Below are positions 28,584 to 37,850 of a DNA stretch of 64,000 nucleotides, piece by piece (the first letter of the stretch is position 1; the number at the start of each line of letters is the position of its first letter). The stretch is from Gaeumannomyces sp. JS-464 (lineage: Eukaryota; Ascomycota; Sordariomycetes; Magnaporthales; Magnaporthaceae). The notes beneath the pieces are model-generated. The model made no database searches, was not told where the DNA came from, and saw only the letters and a program-made list of their open reading frames with translations. Where the stretch lies: the NCBI GenBank assembly GCA_002197995.1, contig NGZR01000001.1, positions 15,333,501 to 15,397,500 on the forward strand, in the 5' to 3' direction. A program made the position numbers and the translations under genes.

Positions 28584-29445
28584 ATTGAGGGGATTCGCAG
28601 GCAGGCGCGCGGGGAATGCGGAATGGGACGCTCGAGGGGTTGGACTTGTTGATCTCAAAAAAACACAGGCAAGGCACAAAGATTTGGAGAGCCGACCCGA
28701 AATACCGCAGAGCAAAAAATGGCCTCTGAGCTTCTCCGATGGGTGGGGCCTTGCGATAACCAGCCGCTACACATCCCGCGGTTCAATTCCTTTGCCCCAG
28801 CCGCGATCCGTCTGCAGCCGAGCAGTTGCCGGGTTTTCTTCGGCCGCCGACTGTGGCAGCTCCAGAAGCACACGTGACTTGACATGTGACTTCTCATCTT
28901 TTTGCGAGCACAGGCCACCAATGCGCCACCCCACCCTACATGGACCCGGCGAGGTGGCACCCCGCGCCAGCCAGACGGGCAGAAATCTGGCCGCGCTGTG
29001 GGGCAAAACGCCCATGCTTGAACGCCACAAAACCCACTCTGGGGCCGCCCGGCCGAACTTCACGCCGGAACAGCAAGCCACCACCCTCCAACCGGGCCCC
29101 GACGAAGGCTCCGGATGATCTGGACAGCGTGGTGCCCGCGCGTCTCGTCCCGGTCGCCCGTGGTCTGCAATCTTATGCAATGGACTCCGAGTGACTCTTG
29201 CTCATGCACAGCCCGTCTATCGCCGAGTATATAGAGCAGAGGTAGGTCGCCTGGTGAGTCCGTCTCCTTTCGTGTTCCTCCCATCATCAGCTATCAAAGC
29301 CATCCTCCATCTCAAGCATCTTCAGTCAGACTAGAGCTCTCTATCTGCCTCCCTACGAACCACATCTCCATCATCCTCTCGCCAAGGACCAATTACCCAT
29401 ATCTCTCCTGTTCCGCAGCTCCCATCCCACAACCCCCACGCAACA
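28584..29445. other. Divergent promoter between idh1 and an NAD(P)-binding protein gene
   Basis: About 860 bp. It holds TATATA at 29228-29233, about 215 bp before the rightward ATG, and a pyrimidine-rich leader. I find no regulatory site specific enough to name. Confidence 0.5.
29228..29233 (+). promoter_or_regulatory. Possible TATA box of the NAD(P)-binding protein gene
   Basis: TATATA in GAGTATATAGAGC, upstream of the CT-rich leader of the gene at 29446. The distance implies a 5' UTR of about 180 bases. Confidence 0.4.
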
Positions 29446-30232
29446 ATGTCCACCCCCAAAGCCATCCTCTTCCTCGGCGCCACCGGCGGCGTCGCGCAGA
29501 CCGCCCTCCGGAGCTCCCTGGCGGCCGGCCACACGTGCGTCGCCCTGGCCCGCTCGGCCGCCAAGCTCGCCGCGGCGCTGCCCTTCCCGTCGTACCCCAA
29601 CCTCACCATCGTCGAGGGCAACGCGCGCGACCAGGCCGCCATGGAGCGCGCCCTCGTCGTCCCCGGCCCGTCCCCGCAGCGCATGGTCGACGCCGTCGTC
29701 AGCTCCGTCGGCAGCCTCCCGTCGCTGCGCCACGGCGGCCTTGAGGACTCGACCGTGTGCGCCACCTCCATGGCCGCCATGCTGGCCGCCATCGACGCCC
29801 TCGCCGCCCGCCTCCCCGCCGGCGCCGGCGGGCGGGCCCCCAGGATCGTCGCCGTGAGCAGCACCGGCTTCTCCAAGTTCGGCCGCGACGTGCCCCTCGC
29901 CTTCGTCCCGCTCTACTGGGTCGCCCTCGCCGCGCCCCACAGGGACAAGGAGAAGATGGAGCGCCTGCTCGTCGGCGGCCCCGACGGCAGGGACAAGGGC
30001 GCTGTGAGGCCCGAGTTCACCATCATCAGGGGCAGCCTCTACGTCGCGGATGACGAGTCTAAGAAGAGGCCCGTCCGGGTCGGCATCGAGGACCCCGTCA
30101 AGGGCGTCGAGTCCAAGGCGATCGGATACACCATCTCGAGGGAGGCCCGGCCGCTGGATCTTTGCCAACCTGCTTGAGGACGCTACCTTTGGCAAGCAGT
30201 ACTCTGGCAAGGTAGTCACTCTGACTTACTGA
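29446..30232 (+). CDS. NAD(P)-binding Rossmann-fold protein of the NmrA/atypical SDR type (one frameshift)
   Basis: Intronless, about 261 residues. The N-terminus carries a dinucleotide-binding loop, ILFLGATGGVAQTAL, followed by VALARSAAKL, as in atypical short-chain dehydrogenases and NmrA-like proteins. Later segments RIVAVSSTGFSKFGRDV and FTIIRGSLYVADDESKKRP fit the substrate-side half. Near 30148-30156 the frame slips: GYTISRE is followed in another frame by GRWIFANLLEDATFGKQYSG and KVVTLTY with stop 30230-30232, while the uncorrected frame ends at 30177. One surplus base explains it. No catalytic YxxxK is obvious, so it may be a sensor or a reductase of unknown substrate. It shares a divergent promoter with idh1. 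Confidence 0.8.
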
Positions 30233-30763
30233 GGAGCCATAGGTGCCGCCATCCATTTGTCTCCTTTTATCTATGTATGACACAGCTATCTTTTTCTCCT
30301 TTGTCTACTATAGGTCAGGTTTAGATTGGGGCGTCCCCCAGGGTTGATTTGCTATATCCCACCGATACTCCCTTTGTCGTACCTGTATGCGTTTATATAT
30401 CATTGTTGATGCAATAGATGTTGCGCACGATAAAGTTAACTTTAATGAACGATCCCACCACAAGCGCTTCACAAACCGGTGCATGCTAGTGAGAGTCGCC
30501 CCTGTGCCTTTAGAAGAACACATCATAAAGGGTAGCTAACAAAAACAATTTCCCATGACCTACACTACTCGAAAACGGTTCGGCCGTTGATATACCAAGC
30601 GTTGATGCTCATCCTGCCCCGAAACTTGGGTTTTGCAACCAGAGCGCTGCCGAGAGAGTTAGCTCATTCGACCTCGTCTCTGCCGCCGGGGCAGCATGTG
30701 CCATGGTACCTGGTGGTGTCGCCGTTTGACATAACTATTCCGCTGTCTCCTTTCCCGTCTCCT
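30233..30763. other. Convergent 3' region
   Basis: About 530 bp, AT-richer than the coding sequence, with nothing recognisable. Confidence 0.5.
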
Positions 30764-32030
30764 TCACCACAACCCATCGCGCCCAAACCTCTCCCGGACT
30801 CCCTCCAGCTCCAGCTCTATACTGATCGAGCCGTCAACCTCCTCGGTCAACGATACGACCTCGAGACTCTCAAAGGTTTGCGACTTCGCAACCCGGCATA
30901 AGGAGTCACCCCAATTATTATCCTCGATCCCTATTTTCGCAATGAAGAACCCCCAGACGTTGTACACTCCAGGGTTGGGATCTTGGGGATGCCCGCCCGC
31001 CCTCAAAAGCTGGAGCAGCCTCAGCCGGACTTCCTTGCCGGCCTCTTGGCTCGTGTCGACCAGGGCCAGGTGGGCGCAAACGTTTTCGAACCAAAAGTTC
31101 AAGGCCCTGGGAAGATCGTAGCCCGAGCCGCCCCGGGTCTCTATCTCAATGTGGGTTGGGCAGCGGTTGAGCGCACGGTGGGCGTCGCTTGGGTCTCCGG
31201 CGAGGAAGAGGGCGCATACGTCCATGCTGCCCTCGCAGGCGTTGTACAAGAGCGACGTGCGGACGTCCTCTTCGCTTTCGTCCTTGCCGAAGTGAACGGC
31301 CGAGTTGTACCACCTCTCAACCAGTGATAGGTAGTTTTCTACGCCTATAGCATCCGGGGATGGGGCCTGCTCGAGGGCAGAGATCACTCGGGCGTAATGC
31401 CCCAAGCCGCCGCCTTTGATCCAGGACAGGTCGGGGCCGTGACGCAGGAGGAAGTAGGCGGCGTCCCAGTTTTGCGCCAGGATGGCAGCCAACAATCGGA
31501 AGGCCCAAGTCCCAGTTTCGAGGCTGCGCTCCTGCAGAGAGCTGCTGATCGCGCACGCGGTAGAATGTGGCGATGTCATCGACATGGGGCTTGCGCAACA
31601 CGTCGCCCTTAGGATCTCTCGCAGGTGAACTCCCCTTGAGCTCATTGTAGAGCGCCTCTTGGCTCGGAAGCGGGACATCGATCAAGATGCTGGAGGCGTA
31701 CAGTCCAATCGGCCGGATAAGACGTAGAAACGTGCTTTCGTCCCCTCTGATCTGATGATCAATGTCGAGCTCAAGGAGTAAGGCCAAAGTCTCGGTGTTC
31801 TGCTTCATCTTTGCCAGAAGCCACTCTCTCGTGCTAGGGTTACAGTGGAGTTCCCACGAGTCCCAAGCGCGTCTCGGGAACCAGTCGCCCCTCGCTTTGG
31901 CGGTAAAGTAGTCGAAAGCTTCAGACATGTCGAGTAAAGCATCCGTCTGAATCAGCATTCGACAGAGGTCTTGTCCCCATTCACTAATGCTGTGGCAAGG
32001 GCGATGTGAAGTCATTCGCGTAGTGATCAT
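30764..32030 (-). CDS. Hypothetical protein, helical-repeat (ankyrin-like) type, one frameshift
   Basis: About 421 residues from ATG 32030; the next ATG at 32015 is also possible. The upstream 100 bp are pyrimidine-rich and promoter-like, so I separate it from the next gene although the frame stays open above. Visible helical segments such as EWLLAKMKQNTETLALLLEL, FRLLAAILAQNWDAAYFLLR, YNACEGSMDVCALFLAG and RLRLLQLLRAGGHPQDPNP recall degenerate ankyrin repeats, matching the neighbouring gene. Near 31537 one surplus C in CAGCAGCTCTCTG shifts the frame, and SLQERSLETGTWAFRL continues in the other frame. Removing it gives a length divisible by three. No enzymatic domain. It may be a diverged tandem relative of the upstream F-box/ankyrin gene. 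Confidence 0.7.
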
Positions 32031-32134
32031 CGTTAAATGGACCGGGAGGGCGATGGAAATGTGAAAGGGGTGAAGGGAAGGAGAAATGGCGTAGGGAAGA
32101 ACGCGGGTATGCCAGATAAAGCCAGTCGAAAAAG

Positions 32135-33886
32135 CTAAAGGGATGCACGCGCTTCTGGCACGTGTTTTACGCCGGTGGATGGTGACGTTGAACACCTGGT
32201 TGAGACCATGGGCGATAAGCCATGCGAGACTTCCTCTCTCCAGGGACAGTCTGCAGGCTGCTCCACGACCGCGACTGCCGCAAGAGCCATTATCCTTGAC
32301 TGGGACTTGGTAGAAACCCCATGGGCCACGAGCCACTGCAGCGTCTCAAGTGGGCTGCTTTTCCTCGCTTCCCACTTTATACACCCTGGGTAGATGGCCT
32401 CGTGGATGAGCAGTGCGCCATCCTGCGATGGGTCAGCGCCCGCCGCGAGGAGAAGCTCTAGCATGGGTATGGAGTTGTGCGCTGCCGCAATTGACAAGGG
32501 CGAGATGCCACGGTAGAGGTGGTAGAGATCTGCGTCAGGGGCTGCTTCCTTCCTGGGGTTGTTGGGGGACGCTCCAGCATCCAACAGCCTCTGCATAAGT
32601 TCGAGTCTGCGTTGTTCAAATCTCTGCTGGTGTAGCTTCCTGTTGTTTTGTGCGTATGCGCGGCTGGATTTCGAATGATGAAGCAGCGCGCAAAGCTCTA
32701 ACGGCCACGTCAGACCCCAGGCGTGGCTGATAGGGCAAGGTATGTTGACATTGGCTCCGGCGTCAACCAGACGGCGCGCAACGGAAAAGGCGCCGTCGAT
32801 GCAGGCAAGATGAAGAAGCGTGAGGTTGTTCCCGAGCCGAGCGTCGACGTCAGCCTTGTTGTCCAGCAGCCAGAGAAACGTCCCCCGCTGCCGATTTACG
32901 TAGGCGTAGCACAGGGGTGTTAGGCCGTTCCAGTCCTGGAGGTTGATGTTCTTGATGTTGCCGCCAGCAAGTAGCATCCTGAGGACTTCAATCTGACCGT
33001 GTGCGGCCGCTGTATGTGCGGCATGGGTTTTCCATTTCGGTTTGTCGAAGTCGTGTGCAGCACCTCTTCCAAGAAGCATCTTGGCCATGGCGCTCTGCCC
33101 CTGGCAGAGGGCCAAGTGGAGAGGGGTTGTTGCGATTGCCGGAGGCACTGTTCTATCAGAGTGGACGGAGTAGCCGCGGCGATGATTCCGGTGGGACAGC
33201 CGCAAGCGTTCACACTGGCAGATACGGAGCGCCGGGGCATTCAGGTCGGCGCCATGATCCAGCAATAGTCGCGCGACTGCGACGTGGCCACCCATTGCGG
33301 CCAGATGCAGGGGAGTAAATCTCGATTTCTGGTGCTCAATCGTTCGACGGAATCGGGGCTGCTGGTCCCCGTCGAGCCTGGGCGCGGGAAGCTCAGGTTC
33401 GGGTTCCCACCATTGGGATGGCCAAAACGGCGCATCATCTCCAGCAGGGACGGCGGACTCGTCTTCTTCGAACATCTCAATATTGGCATCTTGTCGTCGG
33501 GTAGCATGCTGACTGGCTCCTTCGCATAACGACCTAGGTACAAAGTCGCGTGTGCAGTCAAAGTCGGCTTGCTCGTCCCGCTCGTAGTGATAGTATGCCT
33601 TTAGTGGATGATTCGACGGCTGTCTGTCCAGCCATTGCTGATAGGTGGCAGACGCCTCGGTACCGGCGGCCAGGAGTTTTTGCACTGTTCCAAGCCGCCC
33701 GCATTTGCTGGCCCAGCACAGGATGTAAGAGTGGCGCTTGGAGGCATGGCGGTAGAGCGCTGCATTGGCGACAGGATGCGTGGCACGGCAGGTTAGGGCC
33801 AAGGCCGCAAGGTCCCTGCAGCAGCCGTCGAGGTAGCCCGTGAGTTGACCGATGAGCTCGTTGGGCAGGTGGGTTAAGGACGCCAT
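32135..33886 (-). CDS. F-box-like ankyrin-repeat protein
   Basis: 583 residues without introns. The N-terminus MASLTHLPNELIGQLTGYLD, followed by LAALALTCRATHPVANAALY, is F-box-like. Ankyrin repeats follow, spaced through the protein: FTPLHLAAMGGHVAVARLLL, TTPLHLALCQGQSAMAKMLL, THAAHTAAAHGQIEVLRMLL, LTLLHLACIDGAFSVARRLV, and ISPLSIAAAHNSIPMLELLL near the C-terminus. This suggests a substrate adaptor for an SCF ubiquitin ligase; the target is unknown. The final about 30 residues (SPMVSTRCSTSPS) look out of frame, and an alternative frame reads LAWLIAHGLNQVFNVTI, so an indel near 32240-32270 is possible. It lies upstream of a second ankyrin-like gene on the same strand, about 100 bp apart. Confidence 0.82.
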   Translation of the reverse strand: MASLTHLPNELIGQLTGYLDGCCRDLAALALTCRATHPVANAALYRHASKRHSYILCWASKCGRLGTVQKLLAAGTEASATYQQWLDRQPSNHPLKAYYHYERDEQADFDCTRDFVPRSLCEGASQHATRRQDANIEMFEEDESAVPAGDDAPFWPSQWWEPEPELPAPRLDGDQQPRFRRTIEHQKSRFTPLHLAAMGGHVAVARLLLDHGADLNAPALRICQCERLRLSHRNHRRGYSVHSDRTVPPAIATTPLHLALCQGQSAMAKMLLGRGAAHDFDKPKWKTHAAHTAAAHGQIEVLRMLLAGGNIKNINLQDWNGLTPLCYAYVNRQRGTFLWLLDNKADVDARLGNNLTLLHLACIDGAFSVARRLVDAGANVNIPCPISHAWGLTWPLELCALLHHSKSSRAYAQNNRKLHQQRFEQRRLELMQRLLDAGASPNNPRKEAAPDADLYHLYRGISPLSIAAAHNSIPMLELLLAAGADPSQDGALLIHEAIYPGCIKWEARKSSPLETLQWLVAHGVSTKSQSRIMALAAVAVVEQPADCPWREEVSHGLSPMVSTRCSTSPSTGVKHVPEARASL

Positions 33887-33920
33887 GTTTGTAGGGGAAA
33901 GGTAGGGGAAGTTGTCGAGA

Positions 33921-34026
33921 AAAATGCAAAGGAATATGCAAAGGAAGATGTCGTGGAATATGCAGTGGAAGATGTAGTGGAAGATGTAAAAGATGTAGAT
34001 GAAGACGAAGGGGACGAAGAAGGGGA
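33921..34026. repeat. Degenerate purine-rich tandem repeat (GGAAGATGTAGT-like units)
   Basis: Imperfect units of about 12 bases such as GGAATATGCAAA, GGAAGATGTCGT, GGAATATGCAGT and GGAAGATGTAGT follow each other, fading to GAAGACGAAGGGG. It lies just upstream of the F-box/ankyrin start, so on that strand it is a pyrimidine-rich promoter element. Confidence 0.7.
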
Positions 34027-34371
34027 AAAATGAGATCTCAGGGACGCTTGATGGTACGGATGTTGGTTAACAAGACAGGGGGCTGGCTGCCATATCAACA
34101 CGAAACAGATAGCAATCGCCCTCGGCAGAACGCAAATGGACAGGACGATTTCCGAGATCCATGCCCGGGCTGTTGACGCCGAACCTTGCTCTTCTCCTAA
34201 TACCGGGCACCGAGTGAGCTGGTCGGGCGGGTTGAAGAAATTCACGTCGGCTGTGCAACGAGGAAAGGAGCGGTCACCAACGCCCTGTCCGATCATGGAA
34301 AACCGTCCAGGCATCCGGGCTCCACCGCTGGCCAAACCCTTGCAACAAGTAATTGGGGGCGTTCGAGGCCA

Positions 34372-34412
34372 TGCCAACAATGGGTAGAGTTCCCGATCAA
34401 CTTCGATCCAAT
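34372..34412 (+). repeat. Degenerate direct repeat, copy 1
   Basis: CCAACAATGGGTAGAGTTCC and the following CGATCAACTTCGATCC match copy 2 at 34563-34603 with differences that are mostly C/T or A/G. Both copies precede a T-rich run. Confidence 0.65.
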
Positions 34413-34562
34413 CTTTTTTTCGACATGTCGCCGGGATCATGAACGTATTTTTTGCTGAAATGCCTGCCGAACCAATTACCGTGGCTGCTTGCGGTCACGT
34501 ACCTTACTGGGTTCGAACGGGTTGCATTTTCTCTGTGTGTCTGTTCCCAGGAGGCCTGCAGG

Positions 34563-34603
34563 TGTTCCAACAATGGGCAGAGTTTCCGGTCAATTCGATC
34601 CAA
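34563..34603 (+). repeat. Degenerate direct repeat, copy 2
   Basis: CCAACAATGGGCAGAGTTTC then CGGTCAATTCGATCC. See copy 1 at 34372-34412. It is followed by A11, TC and a T13 run. Confidence 0.65.
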
Positions 34604-35171
34604 AAAAAAAAATCTTTTTTTTTTTTTCTTGGCGTCCGCGCCATGGCGTCTCGATTCGCATTTGATTACTGCGGCGGATCTGAACCGTCGCGAGGCTGAT
34701 GCCGTCTCCACAACAGAACACGAACAGAACACAAGCACCCACTCGGGGCCTCAATGATCTTTGGCACCTTTTGGCGCAGATTCGCCGAGGGTAGGTGGTG
34801 CCGGCTATTATTGAGTGACCGTAGCACCTTGACAGCCTCGTTCCATTTCAGTGGAAATGAGTGCGGGGTGAGACTGGATTGATTCAGCTGCCGACCTGTC
34901 TGTGTTCACGTGGCAGAGGAAAATGTCACACAAGCCCAGGCCCTTCCTTGTATGGTGGCCTAGCGCTCCAGAGTCTGACAAGCCCAGCCGCACACGTTTG
35001 TGCACCGAAAGTGTGGGCTGGCCCAGACCCAATTGAGGAGATGCTGGCCCAACTGTCGGACTTCCCCCGCGACGCATTCAATCCACCACAAAGGGTCGGG
35101 CGCTCGATCCATCCATGCCAGCCTCCACGGCCTCTGCCGACCTCGGCGCATCGCTCCATCCCAATCCCAAA

Positions 35172-36101
35172 ATGGACTTTAACAGGCTCCCCGCCGAGCT
35201 GCGGCTCGAGATCTGGGAGTGGACCATCGCCCGCGACGAGCCGGCCATTTACTTTTTCAACCGTATGGTTGACGCTGATAACAGACAGGCCGGCCGCGGG
35301 ACCCATTGGTGGAACTGGCACTGGCAAGCCTCCGACGACGGCGGCGACGTCAGCATTGACGACGACGATGATGATGATGAATACAATGATGAGGACGACG
35401 AGGGCCAAGACGGCGACGACAGCGACGCCGACGCAGGCGAGGGCAGCAGCAACCAGGCCCCCGCCGCCGGCGCCGACGACAACGACGCCGGCCACGCCGC
35501 AGGCCGCAAGCGCGACAACCCGCGCCACTACCCGACCAAGCCGCGCAGCGTGCTGATCCCCTTCCCCGTCGCCATGCACGTGTGCGCCGAGTCGCGCGCC
35601 GCCGTGTCGCGCCGCCTGGCCTTCCGCGGCGTGCAGCACCCCGTCGGCGGGCGCACGCTGCTCGACGTCCCCTGCCGGCCCTTCCGCCCGGAGCTGGACG
35701 CCGTCTTCGTGCCGGCGTGGGAGCAGGACGAGCTGCCGCAGGCCTTCTCGTACGGCACCGGCTTCGACCCGGGCTTCTACCGCAACATCCGCACCCTCGC
35801 CCTCCAGCCCGACTTCATCACGCGCGGCTGGCAGGAGGACATCGCCGACGCCCTGCCCGGCCTCGACACCATCGCCGTCGTGCCCCAGGTGCTCGGCCAC
35901 CGTGACATCTCGCGCTGCCTCGTGCTCCAGCTCGGCCCCGTCCCAAAGTGGCCCGGCCGCGCCCCCACCGATCTGCGCGGGCCGCCCGATGTCACCCTGG
36001 TGCCCAGTAACCTGGTCCCCGGCAGGCGCCGCGCCGTCAAGACGTTCCACCGACCCGACACGCCCAAGCTCGCTTTCGACCCATTCCTGTGGAGGATGTG
36101 A
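35172..36101 (+). CDS. 2EXR domain-containing protein with an acidic insert
   Basis: 309 residues from ATG 35172. An in-frame ATG at 35115 would add 19 residues, but AAAATGGACTTT directly precedes the conserved start. FNRLPAELRLEIWEWTIARD is the hallmark of the 2EXR domain, a Pezizomycotina-expanded family of unknown function. Between the first EXR motif and the second half (RSVLIPFPVAMHVCAESRAA) lies a strongly acidic insert (about residues 60-95, Asp/Glu runs). The C-terminal half includes YGTGFDPGFYRNIRTLALQP. The frame is intact. The product is likely cytosolic or nuclear; no function can be assigned. Confidence 0.85.
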   Translation: MDFNRLPAELRLEIWEWTIARDEPAIYFFNRMVDADNRQAGRGTHWWNWHWQASDDGGDVSIDDDDDDDEYNDEDDEGQDGDDSDADAGEGSSNQAPAAGADDNDAGHAAGRKRDNPRHYPTKPRSVLIPFPVAMHVCAESRAAVSRRLAFRGVQHPVGGRTLLDVPCRPFRPELDAVFVPAWEQDELPQAFSYGTGFDPGFYRNIRTLALQPDFITRGWQEDIADALPGLDTIAVVPQVLGHRDISRCLVLQLGPVPKWPGRAPTDLRGPPDVTLVPSNLVPGRRRAVKTFHRPDTPKLAFDPFLWRM

Positions 36102-36548
36102 AATGGCCGTCGCGTTTAGTTGGATTGAAGCTTCATGGAAGGAGGCTAATTCGGCCCCTTTTCAACGCCGTCGTGTGGCCAACAGAAATATCCCACATTG
36201 TCCTTGCCCAACGCAGTCGCCTTGTCCTGGGCAATTGGGAAAAGCGGGCGGCGCCCCGGCAGAACCACCAAACAGGGATTGTGCAGCAGCCGTGTTCATC
36301 CGCGATGGAGGTGCTACCTGTGACCGTTCTCGCCGTTGCAGAGCACCAACCAAAGACGGCGCCGTTTTTTTCTTCTACGCCTTTCCCGCTGGTCATGTGT
36401 TGCACCGGCACCGCAAGCAGCGGCGACGGTCATGTGCACGCCTACATCGGCCGTCTTTTATTGCCAGAATGGTCACCGTCACCGGTGGGCCGGCAGCGGA
36501 GCCGTGTGGGCAGAGAACCTCATGGCTGCTCGCCCATGTCCGCACGAA

Positions 36549-36585
<37 letters not shown>

Positions 36586-36593
36586 TTTTTATA
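36549..36593. repeat. Homopolymer of 45 consecutive G
   Basis: Uninterrupted G run followed by T7. It is either a genuine quadruplex-prone tract or an assembly artefact. Confidence 0.85.
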
Positions 36594-37160
36594 AGAAAAC
36601 GACTGGCAGACTATGATGGACAGAATCTTCCGCTACGGAAAGAAATCGCCCCTTAGCATCAGTCCATGGGCTTTTGCTCGACAATGAGCCCAGCCACAGC
36701 GAACTCCAGACTCGCGCTGAACCTCGCCCGAGGCCGGCAGGGGCGATTGCAAGGCGACCTCGAATAGCCCTGGTTGAGGCAGCAAATGTCGCAAGGCGAT
36801 GGTCAGCTCCGTCCTTGCACAGGTAGCCCGCCTGGCCGCATTCCCGGACGGAGGAGCAGCAGGTTGGTGACGGTAGAGGCCAAAAGCCAGCCGCGGTCGA
36901 TTGATGCCCGCCGAGCCGGCGAAGGACAAGCTAGAACGGGGCTATATCACACATATGAGCAGTATATGGTGGTGAGGTAGGTAGGTTTGGGTATACACAT
37001 ATGTTGGATATCTCTTTTCTTTTCATGCTCCATATTGTTCTCTCTTGGTTTTATGCTTTTTCGTCTTTTATGCTGTCCTCCTCTTTTCGAAACACATGGC
37101 CATCTGGCAACAATATGAGAATCGTGAGTTGGATGGACGTCAATTTAAAAGTTTAGAATG

Positions 37161-37198
37161 AAAAAAAAAAAAAAAAAAGGGGGGGGGGGGGGGGGGGG
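37161..37198. repeat. A18-G20 compound homopolymer
   Basis: Eighteen A directly followed by twenty G. It lies about 570 bp from the G45 tract. Confidence 0.85.
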
Positions 37199-37850
37199 AA
37201 TGGTACTGGTTGTGAACGATCACAGCACCGAATATGGTATACGGTGCGCCATACACTACATCGGGTAGAATAGATGTACTGTAAACATGAGCGCACAACC
37301 ACTCGAATCCTGCGATTCAGAGATCCTATTACTTGCGAAGGTAGAGCTCGTAAGTTAGCCAAGCAAGGACCCGTGGACTTTGCACATCGACATCAGCGAT
37401 CAGACACACAACCATAATCACGTCTCTATCTTGGCAGCTGAAATCCCATCCGGGACAGGCGAGACGACCTAAATCATTCACACCACGCATCAAAGTGCAA
37501 AACGGCCTCCCGGGGTAAAAGGACGGCATGAAGACATGGCCCAGCACTGGTCAAAGCATTTCGAGACCGGGCTGATGGGAACTGACATAAAACGGCATGC
37601 AAACAGAGACAAGAAGGAGCAAGGGCGAAGCACAGCAATGGGAAGATCAGTTTGATAGATGACCAAGGAAATGTATTCCGTTTCATAAATTGTCCCAAGA
37701 GCCAAACCAAGGAGATAGAAGCACCGTACAAGGACCCGAGCACAGCTTGTCCAGCAGACCAGGAAAGAAATGAGTTACCCAGAAATGTCGTTTGTCTAAT
37801 CAGCTAAAAATACAGAGGGGTTTTTTTTTCGGGGTTTCGTTTCTCATTCT

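Larger units (their letters stand above)
33887..35171. other. Intergenic with low-complexity tracts and a degenerate direct repeat
   Basis: About 1.3 kb between divergent genes. It contains the GAAGATGT-rich tract, a diverged direct repeat and an A11/T13 run near 34602-34628. Open frames here are low-complexity and rejected. Confidence 0.5.
36102..37850. other. Intergenic with two extreme homopolymer tracts
   Basis: About 1.75 kb without a recognisable gene. Open frames at 36089-36656 run through the G45 tract and are not credible. The rest is AT-richer sequence with TAGGTAGGT near 36976. Confidence 0.5.

Noticed and set aside
27103..29118. 671-codon open frame on the plus strand
   Set aside because: It is antisense to idh1. 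High GC at third positions keeps the opposite strand open; the protein is low-complexity Val/Ala/Asp text with no domain.
34495..34525. Second tRNA-like GGGTTCGAAC box
   Set aside because: No cloverleaf can be built around it.
34926..36050. 374-codon minus-strand frame
   Set aside because: Antisense to the 2EXR gene, caused by GC-biased codons.
36089..36656. Plus-strand frames with poly-Gly tails
   Set aside because: They read through the G45 homopolymer and have no other support.
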